Below, piece by piece: positions 34,658-41,287 of a DNA stretch of 64,000 bases (positions are counted from its first letter, which is position 1; each line of letters opens with the position of its first letter). Source of the stretch: a virus. The notes under the pieces are model-generated. The model was not told the DNA's origin. It worked only from the letters and a program-made list of their open reading frames with translations, and ran no database searches. The position numbers and the translations under genes are program-made. The DNA lies in the IMG/VR virus record IMGVR_UViG_3300032308_001681, positions 30,542 to 94,541 of that record; one strand, 5' to 3'.

Positions 34658-34860
34658 TACTCCTCCACTAATTCAATCTTTTGGTTTTGGAAGTCCCACG
34701 AGTCGACTAGCGCCTTGCTCCACAGGGGCTTGTTCCCGACGTACATATCCGGCATTGGAAGGATGCCTCGCTTTCGATACGTCCAGAGATTTGGGTAGTT
34801 TATGCCAGCGTGCTCGGCCAACTCCCTTGCGGTCATCCAGTTGTTGCTCAGGTTGTTCAT
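34657..34860 (-). CDS. AlpA/excisionase-like HTH protein
   Basis: W-M-T-A-R-E-L-A-E-H-A-G-I-N-Y-P-N-L-W is a MerR/AlpA-like helix-turn-helix with L-W-S-K-A-L-V-D-S-W as its end. At 67 residues, and coupled to the integrase gene, it could be the recombination directionality factor (Xis) or a regulator of int. TAATG-type overlaps join it to its neighbours. Confidence 0.7.
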   Translation of the reverse strand: MNNLSNNWMTARELAEHAGINYPNLWTYRKRGILPMPDMYVGNKPLWSKALVDSWDFQNQKIELVEE

Positions 34861-35162
34861 TTCTTTTTACCTTTCGAGGTGTTGTTTTCATTGAATCGCT
34901 CCTTCAGTTCTTTGATGTGTACTTCTTTTGTACGGTGACCACGACGGATGCGAGCACGCTCCCACTCTGACGCGCCTCCCCAGATACCATGTGTTTCATT
35001 GTTTGCTATGGCAACAGTTAGGCAGACTTCTACCTCGGGGCACATTGAGCAAATACGCTTGGCCGAGTTAGACATGCCACTGTCGCCCGGGGGTGGAAAG
35101 AATACGTCTGGTGCTGTTTGAGCGCAGAGCGCATTGTCGGGGTCAACTTGGGGGGTGTTCAT
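34857..35162 (-). CDS. WhiB-like iron-sulfur regulator, second copy
   Basis: The start is the ATG with an AGGAAG site, not an upstream in-frame codon. Cys 13, 38, 41 and 47 have canonical spacing (C-x2-C-x5-C), followed by H-G-I-W-G-G-A-S-E-W-E-R. The C-terminal tail is basic (R-I-R-R-G-H-R-T-K). Unlike the copy at 19,712 it has no insert. It probably helps switch between integration and lytic growth, given its place in the int operon. Both ends overlap neighbouring genes. Confidence 0.9.
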   Translation of the reverse strand: MNTPQVDPDNALCAQTAPDVFFPPPGDSGMSNSAKRICSMCPEVEVCLTVAIANNETHGIWGGASEWERARIRRGHRTKEVHIKELKERFNENNTSKGKKK

Positions 35163-35371
35163 TGTGCTTCCTGCTCTTGATAGCCGTGCTGTTTGAGGTT
35201 CCGCTGTATTTGAAACACGGCGTTGATGTCGGACGGTGTGCCGGACGACCATACAGAAGTCCCATCGGGAGACCTCCACTTCAGGTGATTGTTGGTTCTT
35301 CGAGTGACTATCCATCCCTGCCTCTCGGCCTTGCGAATGAGGATAGTCAGTTCTTTAGGGGTTCCCCTCAT
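35159..35371 (-). CDS. HicA-like mRNA interferase, solitary
   Basis: I-R-K-A-E-R-Q-G-W-I-V-T-R-R-T-N-N-H-L-K-W-R follows the HicA pattern, in which a His on the last strand of a dsRBD-like fold is catalytic. S-P-D-G-T-S-V and G-T-P-S-D are also typical. No HicB antitoxin adjoins; the neighbours are a DNA glycosylase and a WhiB gene, both overlapping. It could be an orphan toxin, a host shut-off nuclease or a harmless RNA-binding relative. Confidence 0.65.
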   Translation of the reverse strand: MRGTPKELTILIRKAERQGWIVTRRTNNHLKWRSPDGTSVWSSGTPSDINAVFQIQRNLKQHGYQEQEAQ

Positions 35372-35868
35372 CGGGCTCCCCAGACGTACTCATAGGCTTC
35401 TGGGGCGACTCCAGTATCCTCAGCCCAGCCAAACTGGCTGTACCACGCGTAGTTCTTGCACAGCAGGGCCGTGCGGTGGCTTGAAGCAATAGCATCCATC
35501 CGAGGGCCGTCTTCGGCCCATGGCGGTAATGTTCCGGCCTCGTCAAGGATGCCCAGTGCTCGGGCACGCTCCAGTGTGGCGTGTGCTTTGGTGTCGATGG
35601 TGGTCTTGTAACCACGCTCGCGCCACTCTTCGCACATCCAATCTATGTAGTGCCCCAAAGCAACTTCGTAGCCTCGCCACATCTTGGTGGCCGGGTGGTT
35701 GTACCAGCCCTTGGGCTCCCGGTGGTTGCCCTCTGGGTCGAGTTTGAGGTTGGTCAGCATAATCTGCCAAGCCTCAAGCGCCTGCTTGTTGAGGCGCTTG
35801 TTGTCCAACTGCTGTGCGGTCATTTCAAACGCATAACGCCCATTGGTCGATGTAATAAATGTCTGCAT
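35368..35868 (-). CDS. Pyrimidine-dimer DNA glycosylase-like protein (MSMEG_6728 type)
   Basis: AGGAGGG precedes the start, which is chosen over an in-frame codon 105 bases upstream. M-Q-T-F-I-T begins the protein as in that family. L-D-N-K-R-L-N-K-Q-A-L-E, then N-H-P-A-T-K-M-W-R-G-Y-E, and S-H-R-T-A-L-L match family blocks. Such enzymes are thought to cut UV-damaged DNA. It is first in the integrase operon, overlapping HicA by 4 bases. Confidence 0.7.
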   Translation of the reverse strand: MQTFITSTNGRYAFEMTAQQLDNKRLNKQALEAWQIMLTNLKLDPEGNHREPKGWYNHPATKMWRGYEVALGHYIDWMCEEWRERGYKTTIDTKAHATLERARALGILDEAGTLPPWAEDGPRMDAIASSHRTALLCKNYAWYSQFGWAEDTGVAPEAYEYVWGAR

Positions 35869-35890
35869 TTCTAACCCTCCTGTGATTAGT

Positions 35891-36055
35891 TTAGTCGGTT
35901 TCTTCTGGTACATCTTTTGCGTCTTTAGGGTGGCAATCGCACCCACAAGTGACGGTCGCATTGTACGATTCAAACGCTACGATGCAGTTTTTGTGGTTGT
36001 TATCATCCGGTAGACACCAACCAAACAACGAAGTACCAAGGGATTCTTTTGGCAC
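35891..36055 (-). CDS. Small cysteine-rich protein
   Basis: The GTG start has GGAGGT 4 bases upstream. W-C-L-P-D-D-N-N-H-K-N-C, then C-G-C-D-C-H, could bind zinc. Similar short C-x-C-x-C-H proteins occur in actinophages without a known role. A terminator (36,077-36,118) lies just upstream, so its message may begin by read-through. Confidence 0.5.
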   Translation of the reverse strand: MPKESLGTSLFGWCLPDDNNHKNCIVAFESYNATVTCGCDCHPKDAKDVPEETD

Positions 36056-36076
36056 GAGACCTCCAATAAAAATAAA

Positions 36077-36118
36077 GATGGACGACTGCTGTACGCGTAT
36101 GTACAACAGCCGTCCATC
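36077..36118 (-). terminator. Terminator at the end of the long minus operon
   Basis: An 8-bp outer stem GATGGACG/CGTCCATC with an inner CTG/TGTAC stem is followed, on the minus strand, by TTTATTTTTATT. This is the classical hairpin-plus-U-run form and likely closes the 45.8-36.1 kb operon. Confidence 0.75.
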
Positions 36119-36152
36119 ATGGGTACCGCCACGGGGTGCAGCGGCTTTACAA

Positions 36153-36482
36153 CTATTTCCTTACATCCAACTCGACGACTTGGTCTTTCTCCACAAGGTA
36201 CTCGGAGAGCAACCCCTGTGTTGCGCTGATGAGGTGTGCCGACAGAAGTATGTCGGTATTTCCAGTCGACTCTTTTATTGCGTTGGCAATCACCATGCCC
36301 TTGAGCAGGTCACCCACCTCACGCTTCAAAAGACGTGAGGACTTGGCCGTGAACTCTACGTTCTGCTCACGTCCGGTAGACCAGAAGGCTACCCAGAGGT
36401 ACCTCTTTCGATGGTGTCGTGCTTCCTGTATGGCCTGTACGGCCACTACAGCATCTTTGAATATGTTTTGTATCGTACCCAT
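36153..36482 (-). CDS. Unknown helical protein, last of the long minus operon
   Basis: The ATG follows AAAGGAG and tRNA-like element A. The 109 residues are mostly helical (V-V-A-V-Q-A-I-Q-E-A-R-H-H-R-K-R-Y). No domain is recognised. Confidence 0.5.
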   Translation of the reverse strand: MGTIQNIFKDAVVAVQAIQEARHHRKRYLWVAFWSTGREQNVEFTAKSSRLLKREVGDLLKGMVIANAIKESTGNTDILLSAHLISATQGLLSEYLVEKDQVVELDVRK

Positions 36483-36515
36483 GTTGCTCCTTTCGTTACG
36501 CGACCTAGTCGCTGT

Positions 36516-36555
36516 GCCTGCCCCGGACTTGCACCGGGGGGTCTGCTGGTCAGGC
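36516..36555 (-). repeat. tRNA-like intercistronic element A
   Basis: On the minus strand: acceptor-type stem GCCTG/CAGGC, an 11-base linker, and a 6-bp T-arm-like hairpin CCCCGG/CCGGGG with loop TGCAAGT. A second hairpin, GCGAC-TAG-GTCGC, follows at 36,500-36,512, then GAAAGG and the start at 36,482. Confidence 0.7.
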
Positions 36556-36562
36556 TTTGTTG

Positions 36563-36739
36563 CTACTTGCTCTCGGGGTTTATGAGTTGAATCGCCGGAA
36601 CACCTACCATAATCTTTTTGCTCCGAACCACCTTCCCCTTGCTCTCCCCAAACAACTCCCACGCTTCTTGTCGGGAAGCGCCTTCGACGATAACGCGTCT
36701 TAGCGTTGTTTCTTGCCAAGTTATTTCGTAGGTGTTCAT
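36563..36739 (-). CDS. Small DpnD/PcfM-like beta-alpha protein
   Basis: AGGAAGG precedes this ATG. T-Y-E-I-T-W-Q-E-T-T-L-R-R-V-I-V-E-G-A-S-R-Q-E-A-W matches the strand-helix pattern of DpnD/PcfM-like small proteins. At 58 residues it is close to the normal length. Function is unknown. The ATG overlaps the preceding stop (ATGA). Confidence 0.5.
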   Translation of the reverse strand: MNTYEITWQETTLRRVIVEGASRQEAWELFGESKGKVVRSKKIMVGVPAIQLINPESK

Positions 36740-36894
36740 TTGTTTCCTTCCTTGATAATCGTAATCATGCGGTGATAAGTGCACCGGTGGTCAGGGTCAC
36801 ACTCACATTCGGTTTCGAGAAGCGCGATGATGCGCTCGCGCTCAGCCTCCTGACCACGCACGAAATTGCGTTGTGCTGAGGTGGGTGAAGTCAT
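36736..36894 (-). CDS. 52-residue ERxxI family protein, member 3
   Basis: This short gene fits exactly between its neighbours with ATGA overlaps at both ends. R-G-Q-E-A-E-R-E-R-I-I-A-L-L-E-T-E-C is the family motif seen at 21,341, 21,631 and 36,891, and C-E-C-D-P-D-H-R-C may bind metal. Coupling and conserved motif support a real gene. Confidence 0.65.
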   Translation of the reverse strand: MTSPTSAQRNFVRGQEAERERIIALLETECECDPDHRCTYHRMITIIKEGNK

Positions 36895-37070
36895 ACCTTC
36901 CCCTCCACTAGGTCGATGAAAGCGGACTGACGCGCCCCAAACCAGATGGGGTGCGTGTCGTCCTTTACAACTTCCAGCAAGCGCTCACGCTCGCTCTGTA
37001 CGCCTGCTTGAAAGGCTTCTGCCGACATCCGGCGCACCTGTTCAAGGCTGAGAGTTACTTCGTCTTGCAT
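36891..37070 (-). CDS. Small helical protein, ERxxI family member 4
   Basis: F-Q-A-G-V-Q-S-E-R-E-R-L-L-E-V-V is the family motif. The 59-residue product is directly upstream of member 3 and coupled to it. Two members side by side suggest tandem duplication. The function is unknown. Confidence 0.55.
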   Translation of the reverse strand: MQDEVTLSLEQVRRMSAEAFQAGVQSERERLLEVVKDDTHPIWFGARQSAFIDLVEGKV

Positions 37071-37288
37071 GTGTGTTCTCCTTTTATTGTTCGTGCCATC
37101 TGAATAGCGTTTTGGTATTGCTGAGAGAAGGCCTCGTCGTCGAGCCACTCGGCCTCCTCCTTAGCGTTGTTGAGTACGCGCAAACATTCCAGCGTGTCCT
37201 CTGTCATTGGCCGACCGTGGTCGACGTAACACTTCCACAGTTCGTGGATTGCTTCTGCCACGGCTTGCTTGTCCGTGACGCTCTTCAC
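37055..37288 (-). CDS. Small helical unknown protein
   Basis: The GTG start overlaps the previous stop. The 77-residue product is all-helical with several acidic residues and a late C-K-T-K. Its last 16 bases overlap the next gene. No family is recognised. Confidence 0.5.
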   Translation of the reverse strand: MKSVTDKQAVAEAIHELWKCYVDHGRPMTEDTLECLRVLNNAKEEAEWLDDEAFSQQYQNAIQMARTIKGEHTCKTK

Positions 37289-37452
37289 TTGGCATCTTCG
37301 GGGTTGCTATCCATGCACAGGTAAACGATTTGCTCCATCGCTACTTGCGGAGTAATCATCCCTTCTGTGTACGAAATGGCCACCTTCATCACTTCTGTGT
37401 ACGTTTTGATGATTCGTACGGTTTCGTTGATGCGCCGAGTGTTTTCATCCAT
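37285..37452 (-). CDS. Small unknown protein
   Basis: AGGAG precedes this ATG, which is preferred to an in-frame codon 93 bases upstream. 55 residues, mainly helical (E-N-T-R-R-I-N-E-T-V-R-I-I-K-T-Y). The 99-base gap upstream holds a CCGT-GCGA-ACGG hairpin and TGTACA repeats but no tRNA-like element. Confidence 0.5.
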   Translation of the reverse strand: MDENTRRINETVRIIKTYTEVMKVAISYTEGMITPQVAMEQIVYLCMDSNPEDAK

Positions 37453-37551
37453 CTGCTTGGTTCTCCTTTTTGTATGGGCTCTGTACAGGCTTGTACAAAA
37501 CATGTATTGCTGAGGTGTTGCTGGAACTCCCGCGGCCGTTCGCACGGAACT

Positions 37552-38058
37552 CTATTTGGCGAGGCTTTTGTACACATCCAGTATTGGCTGTACGAATGAC
37601 TGTACAAGAGGAGGGCACAAGGGGTTCCAAGACACGTCTTCTTGCTGGTTCTCTTCGTCAATCTGAGCAATCAGTTGGTCAATCGTCCAGCCTTCAGACT
37701 CTTCCCACAATGTGCGGTCAAGCACCTCGTCTAGTGGCTGAGCGCCATCGCCGTCGAGGACGAAGCCCTCGGGCGACAGCACCGCAAAGTGCTGTACGCG
37801 TTCCGAGTAACCCTCGTCGTACCACTCGTCGTCGACATCGTCGACATCGGCCTCGTTGGGAAAGAACGCCACGATGGGGAATCCAGTTTCGAGGTGGAGC
37901 GCCACAGCAAGACTGTGGCAGTTACCGTTGGTCAGCGCGTATGACGCGCTCTTGAGGTCGCCCTCGGCAACGGTCACCGAGCGCTTGCCACGAACGAGGT
38001 CGCCCTCAGCGTTGATAAACGAGCCACTACCAGCAATATCCAGTGTGATTTTTCCCAT
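37552..38058 (-). CDS. Possible papain-like cysteine-triad protein
   Basis: N-G-N-C47-H-S-L-A-V-A-L, then V-Q-H90-F-A-V-L-S, then V-L-D102-G-D-G suggests a C-H-D triad of the papain-like kind seen in phage accessory proteins. The segment D-V-D-D-V-D-D-E-W in between is strongly acidic. Peptidase or amidase activity is a guess. It is joined to the next upstream gene by TAATG. Confidence 0.45.
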   Translation of the reverse strand: MGKITLDIAGSGSFINAEGDLVRGKRSVTVAEGDLKSASYALTNGNCHSLAVALHLETGFPIVAFFPNEADVDDVDDEWYDEGYSERVQHFAVLSPEGFVLDGDGAQPLDEVLDRTLWEESEGWTIDQLIAQIDEENQQEDVSWNPLCPPLVQSFVQPILDVYKSLAK

Positions 38059-38342
38059 TATTTTGCCTCCACGAATCGGTCGTACATGTCTCGGAAGTTG
38101 GTGTCGTCCATCTCGCTGGTCTCGAACACGCGCTCGATGTCTTCAGGCTTGACGGTCACGAACATCGCATCGCCGTTGTACAGGCGCGTGAAGTCGAGGT
38201 ACTCTTCGAGAAACTCAATCTCAGTGTTGGACAGGTTGGTCTCGTGTTCGGTCACGATGTCGAGAGGCTCAACAACGAGGAACTCGGCGCTCAGTCGGTC
38301 GAGCGACTTGTTGTACGCGAAGCGTATGTATTTTGTACTCAT
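38058..38342 (-). CDS. Unknown acidic protein
   Basis: The start follows tRNA-like element B with a GAAAGGAA site. The 94-residue product is acidic and mixed alpha/beta. No domain is recognised. Confidence 0.5.
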   Translation of the reverse strand: MSTKYIRFAYNKSLDRLSAEFLVVEPLDIVTEHETNLSNTEIEFLEEYLDFTRLYNGDAMFVTVKPEDIERVFETSEMDDTNFRDMYDRFVEAK

Positions 38343-38376
38343 GGTATTCCTTTCGTTAGGCGACCGGAGTCGCAGT

Positions 38377-38416
38377 GCCTGCCCGGGAGTCGCACCCGGG
38401 TCTCTGCTAGTCAGGC
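38377..38416 (-). repeat. tRNA-like intercistronic element B
   Basis: Stem GCCTG/CAGGC, T-arm-like hairpin CCCGGG/CCCGGG with loop TGCGACT, and then a second hairpin GCGAC-TCCG-GTCGC (38,360-38,373). The loop fits T-x-C-R-A-N-Y, the T-loop rule except at base 55. Confidence 0.7.
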
Positions 38417-38423
38417 TTTGGTG

Positions 38424-38717
38424 CTAGTCACCGTATCCGGGGGCGTGCATGGATACAGGTTTTGCTGTCTTGTTGGTAATGCAGTTGTGGCACAGCGTGT
38501 AGCCGTGGGTCTGCTCGAAGACCGAATTGCCAATGAGGCCATCGCACTCTTCACAGGAAGCGATGGCTTCAAGGCTGACCGGGAACTCCCAGTCACGCTC
38601 GTCGCTGGCCATCCACGCCTTCCCCTCGTCCCACGAGGTAAAGATGGGCGACCAACTCAGGGGCATCCAACAACGGTTTTCGTAGTCCTTGAACCACACT
38701 CGGTACTTGGGGCTCAT
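38424..38717 (-). CDS. Zinc-ribbon-like small protein
   Basis: S-C-E-E-C-D and L-C-H-N-C form a probable four-Cys zinc site at the C-terminal side of a Trp-rich start. It overlaps the upstream gene by 4 bases. A role in nucleic acid binding is possible. Confidence 0.55.
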   Translation of the reverse strand: MSPKYRVWFKDYENRCWMPLSWSPIFTSWDEGKAWMASDERDWEFPVSLEAIASCEECDGLIGNSVFEQTHGYTLCHNCITNKTAKPVSMHAPGYGD

Positions 38718-38980
38718 TTGCCTGCCTCCTCAAAGATTTTTACGCCCTGCTCAAAGTTGCTTACGTTGGTCAGGATGGCCTCGGCGAACAATCGAGCGTG
38801 TTCGTTCGAAATGTAGCACGAGAGTTTCTTGATTCTGTTGGTTCCATTACTCAAGCGAATCTCGATGAGGGTCATGTCGCTCAGGGTCAAGGTGGTCGTG
38901 ACTACCACCGGGTCTCCACGCCCATCGTCACGTCGGGTGGTTGCAATGTTGGGGCTTACTTTCTCTGTTGTAATGCTCAT
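38714..38980 (-). CDS. Unknown protein
   Basis: The 88-residue product begins after element C with a GAAAGG site. Beta-rich centre (V-V-V-T-T-T-L-T-L-S-D-M-T-L-I-E-I-R-L). No family is recognised. Confidence 0.5.
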   Translation of the reverse strand: MSITTEKVSPNIATTRRDDGRGDPVVVTTTLTLSDMTLIEIRLSNGTNRIKKLSCYISNEHARLFAEAILTNVSNFEQGVKIFEEAGK

Positions 38981-39014
38981 TGTGTACCTTTCTGTTGTAC
39001 GGCTAGGCCGTAGT

Positions 39015-39054
39015 GCCTGCCCCGGACTTGCACCGGAGTGTCTGCTGGTCAGGC
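39015..39054 (-). repeat. tRNA-like intercistronic element C
   Basis: Stem GCCTG/CAGGC. The T-arm-like stem pairs CTCCGG with CCGGGG, so one pair is U-G where element A has C-G. Loop TGCAAGT. Second hairpin TACGGC-CTA-GCCGTA at 38,998-39,012. Confidence 0.7.
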
Positions 39055-39070
39055 TTTGGTAATGCTTGTG

Positions 39071-39286
39071 CTATTGCTCTTGGGCAGGTTTTGTAGGTTC
39101 TGCTTTCTTCCAACCCTCCAACTGAAAGGTCGACTCCTCTTTCTCCCACGAGATTACCCGGGGGTCGTTGAGGTCGCATTCTCCGTCAAGGAGACGGTCA
39201 GCAACGCCTACGGCAGGAATGTAAACGTCTCTATCTACGGTGATGCGGTGTGTTCTTGTTTCGGTGTATGTGAAGGTGAGTGCCAT
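39071..39286 (-). CDS. Unknown beta-rich protein
   Basis: The true start is the ATG behind a GAAAGG site, not the long frame that runs through elements D and E. 71 residues; A-L-T-F-T-Y-T-E-T-R-T-H-R-I-T-V is a strand pair. A Lys/Pro-rich end is probably flexible. Confidence 0.5.
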   Translation of the reverse strand: MALTFTYTETRTHRITVDRDVYIPAVGVADRLLDGECDLNDPRVISWEKEESTFQLEGWKKAEPTKPAQEQ

Positions 39287-39321
39287 GTTGTTTCCTTTCG
39301 TTTCCCGGCAAGGCCGGTCGT

Positions 39322-39361
39322 GCCAGCCCGGGGCTTGCACCCGGGAGCCTGCTGGTCTGGC
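39322..39361 (-). repeat. tRNA-like intercistronic element D
   Basis: Stem GCCAG/CTGGC replaces GCCTG/CAGGC of elements A-C, a compensatory change. T-arm-like CCCGGG/CCCGGG with loop TGCAAGC. Second hairpin CCGGC-CTT-GCCGG at 39,305-39,317. Confidence 0.75.
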
Positions 39362-39368
39362 TGTCGTG

Positions 39369-39533
39369 CTACTTCTTTTTCTTTGCAAAAATGCCGATGG
39401 CGATTGCTCCCCGGTCGCTGTCAGACGCCTCTTCAATTTTTTCCCAGTCCGCTTCAGTCCAACCCGAAGTGTCAATGGTGATGAGGTTGTCGGCATCGCC
39501 GTAGGAACCGTCGCTTGCAAAATACGTTGCCAT
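39369..39533 (-). CDS. 54-residue unknown protein
   Basis: The start follows element E and an AAGGAG site; the stop lies 8 bases before element D. The product is A-T-Y-F-A-S-D-G-S-Y-G-D-A-D-N in its first part, then T-S-G-W-T-E-A-D-W-E, ending in four lysines. Both flanking elements and codon-like base bias support a real gene. Confidence 0.65.
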   Translation of the reverse strand: MATYFASDGSYGDADNLITIDTSGWTEADWEKIEEASDSDRGAIAIGIFAKKKK

Positions 39534-39570
39534 GTTGCTCTCCTTTTCTTGTTACGGCGGGTGCCGTAGT

Positions 39571-39610
39571 GCCAGCCCGGGGCTTGCACCCGGGAGCCTG
39601 CTGGTCTGGC
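39571..39610 (-). repeat. tRNA-like intercistronic element E
   Basis: Core identical to element D (GCCAG/CTGGC, loop TGCAAGC), but the second hairpin is TACGGC-ACCC-GCCGTA (39,553-39,568), unlike that of D. The core and the second hairpin therefore vary independently. Confidence 0.75.
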
Positions 39611-39648
39611 TGTCGTACAGGCCACGCATACGTTACCTGTACGTTGTG

Positions 39649-39819
39649 TCACTCTGGGTCTTCACTCGTCTCATCCTCGAACTCGACGAGAGTCGAGCCG
39701 TCGGTATCGAGTTGTCGATTCAGCGACAAACAGATGTTGCCGTCCTCTTCCTCGACGACTCGGATGTCTTTGAGTCCGACAAGGTCGAGCGCGTCGAGCG
39801 CCTGCTTGAGAGTGGTCAT
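39649..39819 (-). CDS. 56-residue acidic unknown protein
   Basis: The start overlaps the upstream gene (ATGA). The product is acidic (V-V-E-E-E-D-G-N and V-E-F-E-D-E) with a helical start and a strand pair. It lies just before element E. No family is recognised. Confidence 0.65.
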   Translation of the reverse strand: MTTLKQALDALDLVGLKDIRVVEEEDGNICLSLNRQLDTDGSTLVEFEDETSEDPE

Positions 39820-40487
39820 GCGTGCACCTCCTCTCGCAATTCGGCCAAGGCCTCTCGGGCTTCGAAGAAGTCTTCCAGCAACTGCTGGAGAACTCCGACT
39901 TCGATTTGCACAAGGCCACCTATACGCGCGCGGTAGGCCGTTCTGGCTGTCTCGTCGTCCCAGTCACCGGTCACGCGAAGCGAGTTTACGGTGACAATCT
40001 CGCCGATGTTGCCCTCGTAGCCGGAGAGCGCCTTCACAGACTGCAGGATGCTGGCCTGTAACGGCTCAAGAGTGTTTGCAATCTTGTCGTGCTCACTGCT
40101 CCGGATGCGCTCCTGTCGGGTTCGCTCGTTCTCCGCCTGTTCTTGCGCCGTGCGGAGCCGAGCAAACTCGGGCTCGACATCGCTCCACAGACCGATTACC
40201 TCGCTGGCCTTCAGCGTGTAGCGCTGGCCTTTGTCGTTTTCAAACAGAAACGACTTGGTTCGAGTCGACTCGAACGCTGGCTGAAACACGTCTGGCCAGT
40301 TTCCGTTGCTGTCTTTCTCGAACCAACTTCTCCGAAACTCGTACGCGTTGGCGTCCACGAACGTGACCTTGTCTACGTCCTTCTCTCGTATACCGGCCAT
40401 GTTCTTGTTGCTCTTCGGGACGTACGCCCACGGTGCAATCACCGCGACTTCGTTTCCGTAGAGTTTGAGTGCTTCTTTGAATTGCAT
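39816..40487 (-). CDS. Unknown protein with coiled-coil middle
   Basis: GAAAGGAA precedes the ATG. Residues about 105-140 (A-R-L-R-T-A-Q-E-Q-A-E-N-E-R-T-R-Q-E) form a likely coiled coil between a mixed N-terminus and a helical C-terminus. No domain is recognised. A G/C-rich hairpin, not a tRNA-like element, lies upstream. Confidence 0.55.
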   Translation of the reverse strand: MQFKEALKLYGNEVAVIAPWAYVPKSNKNMAGIREKDVDKVTFVDANAYEFRRSWFEKDSNGNWPDVFQPAFESTRTKSFLFENDKGQRYTLKASEVIGLWSDVEPEFARLRTAQEQAENERTRQERIRSSEHDKIANTLEPLQASILQSVKALSGYEGNIGEIVTVNSLRVTGDWDDETARTAYRARIGGLVQIEVGVLQQLLEDFFEAREALAELREEVHA

Positions 40488-40553
40488 GTTGTATTCCTTT
40501 CATATAGGTGCCATACATTGGCAGGTGGTGCTGTTCAGTTGTGGGGGGTGCTA

Positions 40554-40575
40554 GAGGGGGGCTCACGCCCCCCTC
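40554..40575 (-). terminator. Hairpin with GNRA loop between two operon genes
   Basis: A perfect 9-bp stem, GAGGGGGGC with its complement, carries on the minus strand the loop GTGA, a GNRA tetraloop. No U run follows, so it may stabilise or process the message rather than terminate. It occupies the place where other gaps have the tRNA-like element. Confidence 0.5.
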
Positions 40576-40579
40576 TCGG

Positions 40580-40924
40580 TCAGTTCCAAGTGATGGTGGC
40601 GTACTCAACACCAGAAGGTGTCCAACGCCATATGGCACCGTCCTCGCCGAGGAAAGCAAACGCCGAGTCTGCTGTGACGTACGGCTTGAGCACGGCCAGC
40701 AGTTCTTCGACTCCGGTGTACTTGCTGTCGAAACTGATGAGTTCCAAACCACCGTCGTCGGTACTGTCCACATCAAAGCCCACGTCCTCACAGGCCTCTT
40801 TCACTGTGCCACATCCGCCAAGGTAAGGCAGAGCGTCGAGCGCTTTCAATGCTCCCGGAATGTTTGCCCCGGGAATCTTGATGGTGCTGTTGTCGTATTG
40901 GTACGCGCCTGCGTAGTAACCCAT
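40580..40924 (-). CDS. Unknown protein
   Basis: GAAAGGAG precedes the ATG. 114 residues with a Gly/Ala/Tyr-rich start, a helical segment (G-A-L-K-A-L-D-A-L-P-Y) and a beta-rich end. No family is recognised. Element F lies in the 149-base gap upstream. Confidence 0.5.
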   Translation of the reverse strand: MGYYAGAYQYDNSTIKIPGANIPGALKALDALPYLGGCGTVKEACEDVGFDVDSTDDGGLELISFDSKYTGVEELLAVLKPYVTADSAFAFLGEDGAIWRWTPSGVEYATITWN

Positions 40925-41025
40925 GTTGTACTCCTTTCGTATCTATAGTCCTGCTGTCTGTACAACGGTCGTACAGCAGGAGAAACGATGACGACGCCCG
41001 CAGCGGGTCGGTGTCAGTCGTTCGT

Positions 41026-41065
41026 GCCAGCCCGGGGCTTGCACCCGGGAGCCTGCTGGTCTGGC
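41026..41065 (-). repeat. tRNA-like intercistronic element F with long spacer
   Basis: Core GCCAG/CTGGC with loop TGCAAGC as in D and E. Here about 100 more bases follow before the start at 40,924, including two strong hairpins (a CCTGCTGT/ACAGCAGG stem and a GAC...GTC stem over GGGC/GCCC). Confidence 0.7.
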
Positions 41066-41073
41066 TGGCCTGA

Positions 41074-41199
41074 CTAGGCCTTGTTGTCTGGACAACGCGT
41101 GTCGTGCAACCGATAGAACAGGTCGTCGATTACAGGAACGCGCCACCAGAATGAGTACCAGCGGTTGGTGTTGTACATCTTGCATACGATGTGAGTCAT
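41074..41199 (-). CDS. 41-residue Trp-rich peptide
   Basis: The short frame fits between element F and element G; AAGGG lies 6 bases before the ATG. The product has N-R-W-Y-S-F-W-W-R-V-P-V-I-D-D-L-F-Y-R. Aromatic clustering suggests a membrane-surface peptide. No family is recognised. Confidence 0.6.
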   Translation of the reverse strand: MTHIVCKMYNTNRWYSFWWRVPVIDDLFYRLHDTRCPDNKA

Positions 41200-41234
41200 G
41201 GTGTATCCCTTCTTGTTGTACGCCGGAGCGTAGT

Positions 41235-41280
41235 GCCTGCCCCGGTCGTGAGCCGGGGTGCCGAGCGGTCTCGGTCAGGC
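41235..41280 (-). repeat. tRNA-like intercistronic element G (two-arm form)
   Basis: Stem GCCTG/CAGGC. An extra hairpin CCGAG-ACCG-CTCGG sits 5' of the T-arm-like hairpin CCCCGG/CCGGGG (loop CTCACGA). The second hairpin is TACGC-TCCG-GCGTA (41,219-41,232). Confidence 0.75.
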
Positions 41281-41287
41281 CTGCGTC

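Noticed and set aside
39071-39652. Long minus frame of 193 codons through elements D and E
   Set aside because: It reads the tRNA-like repeats as the same peptide again and again. The real start, with GAAAGG, is at 39,286, and another gene lies in the upstream half.
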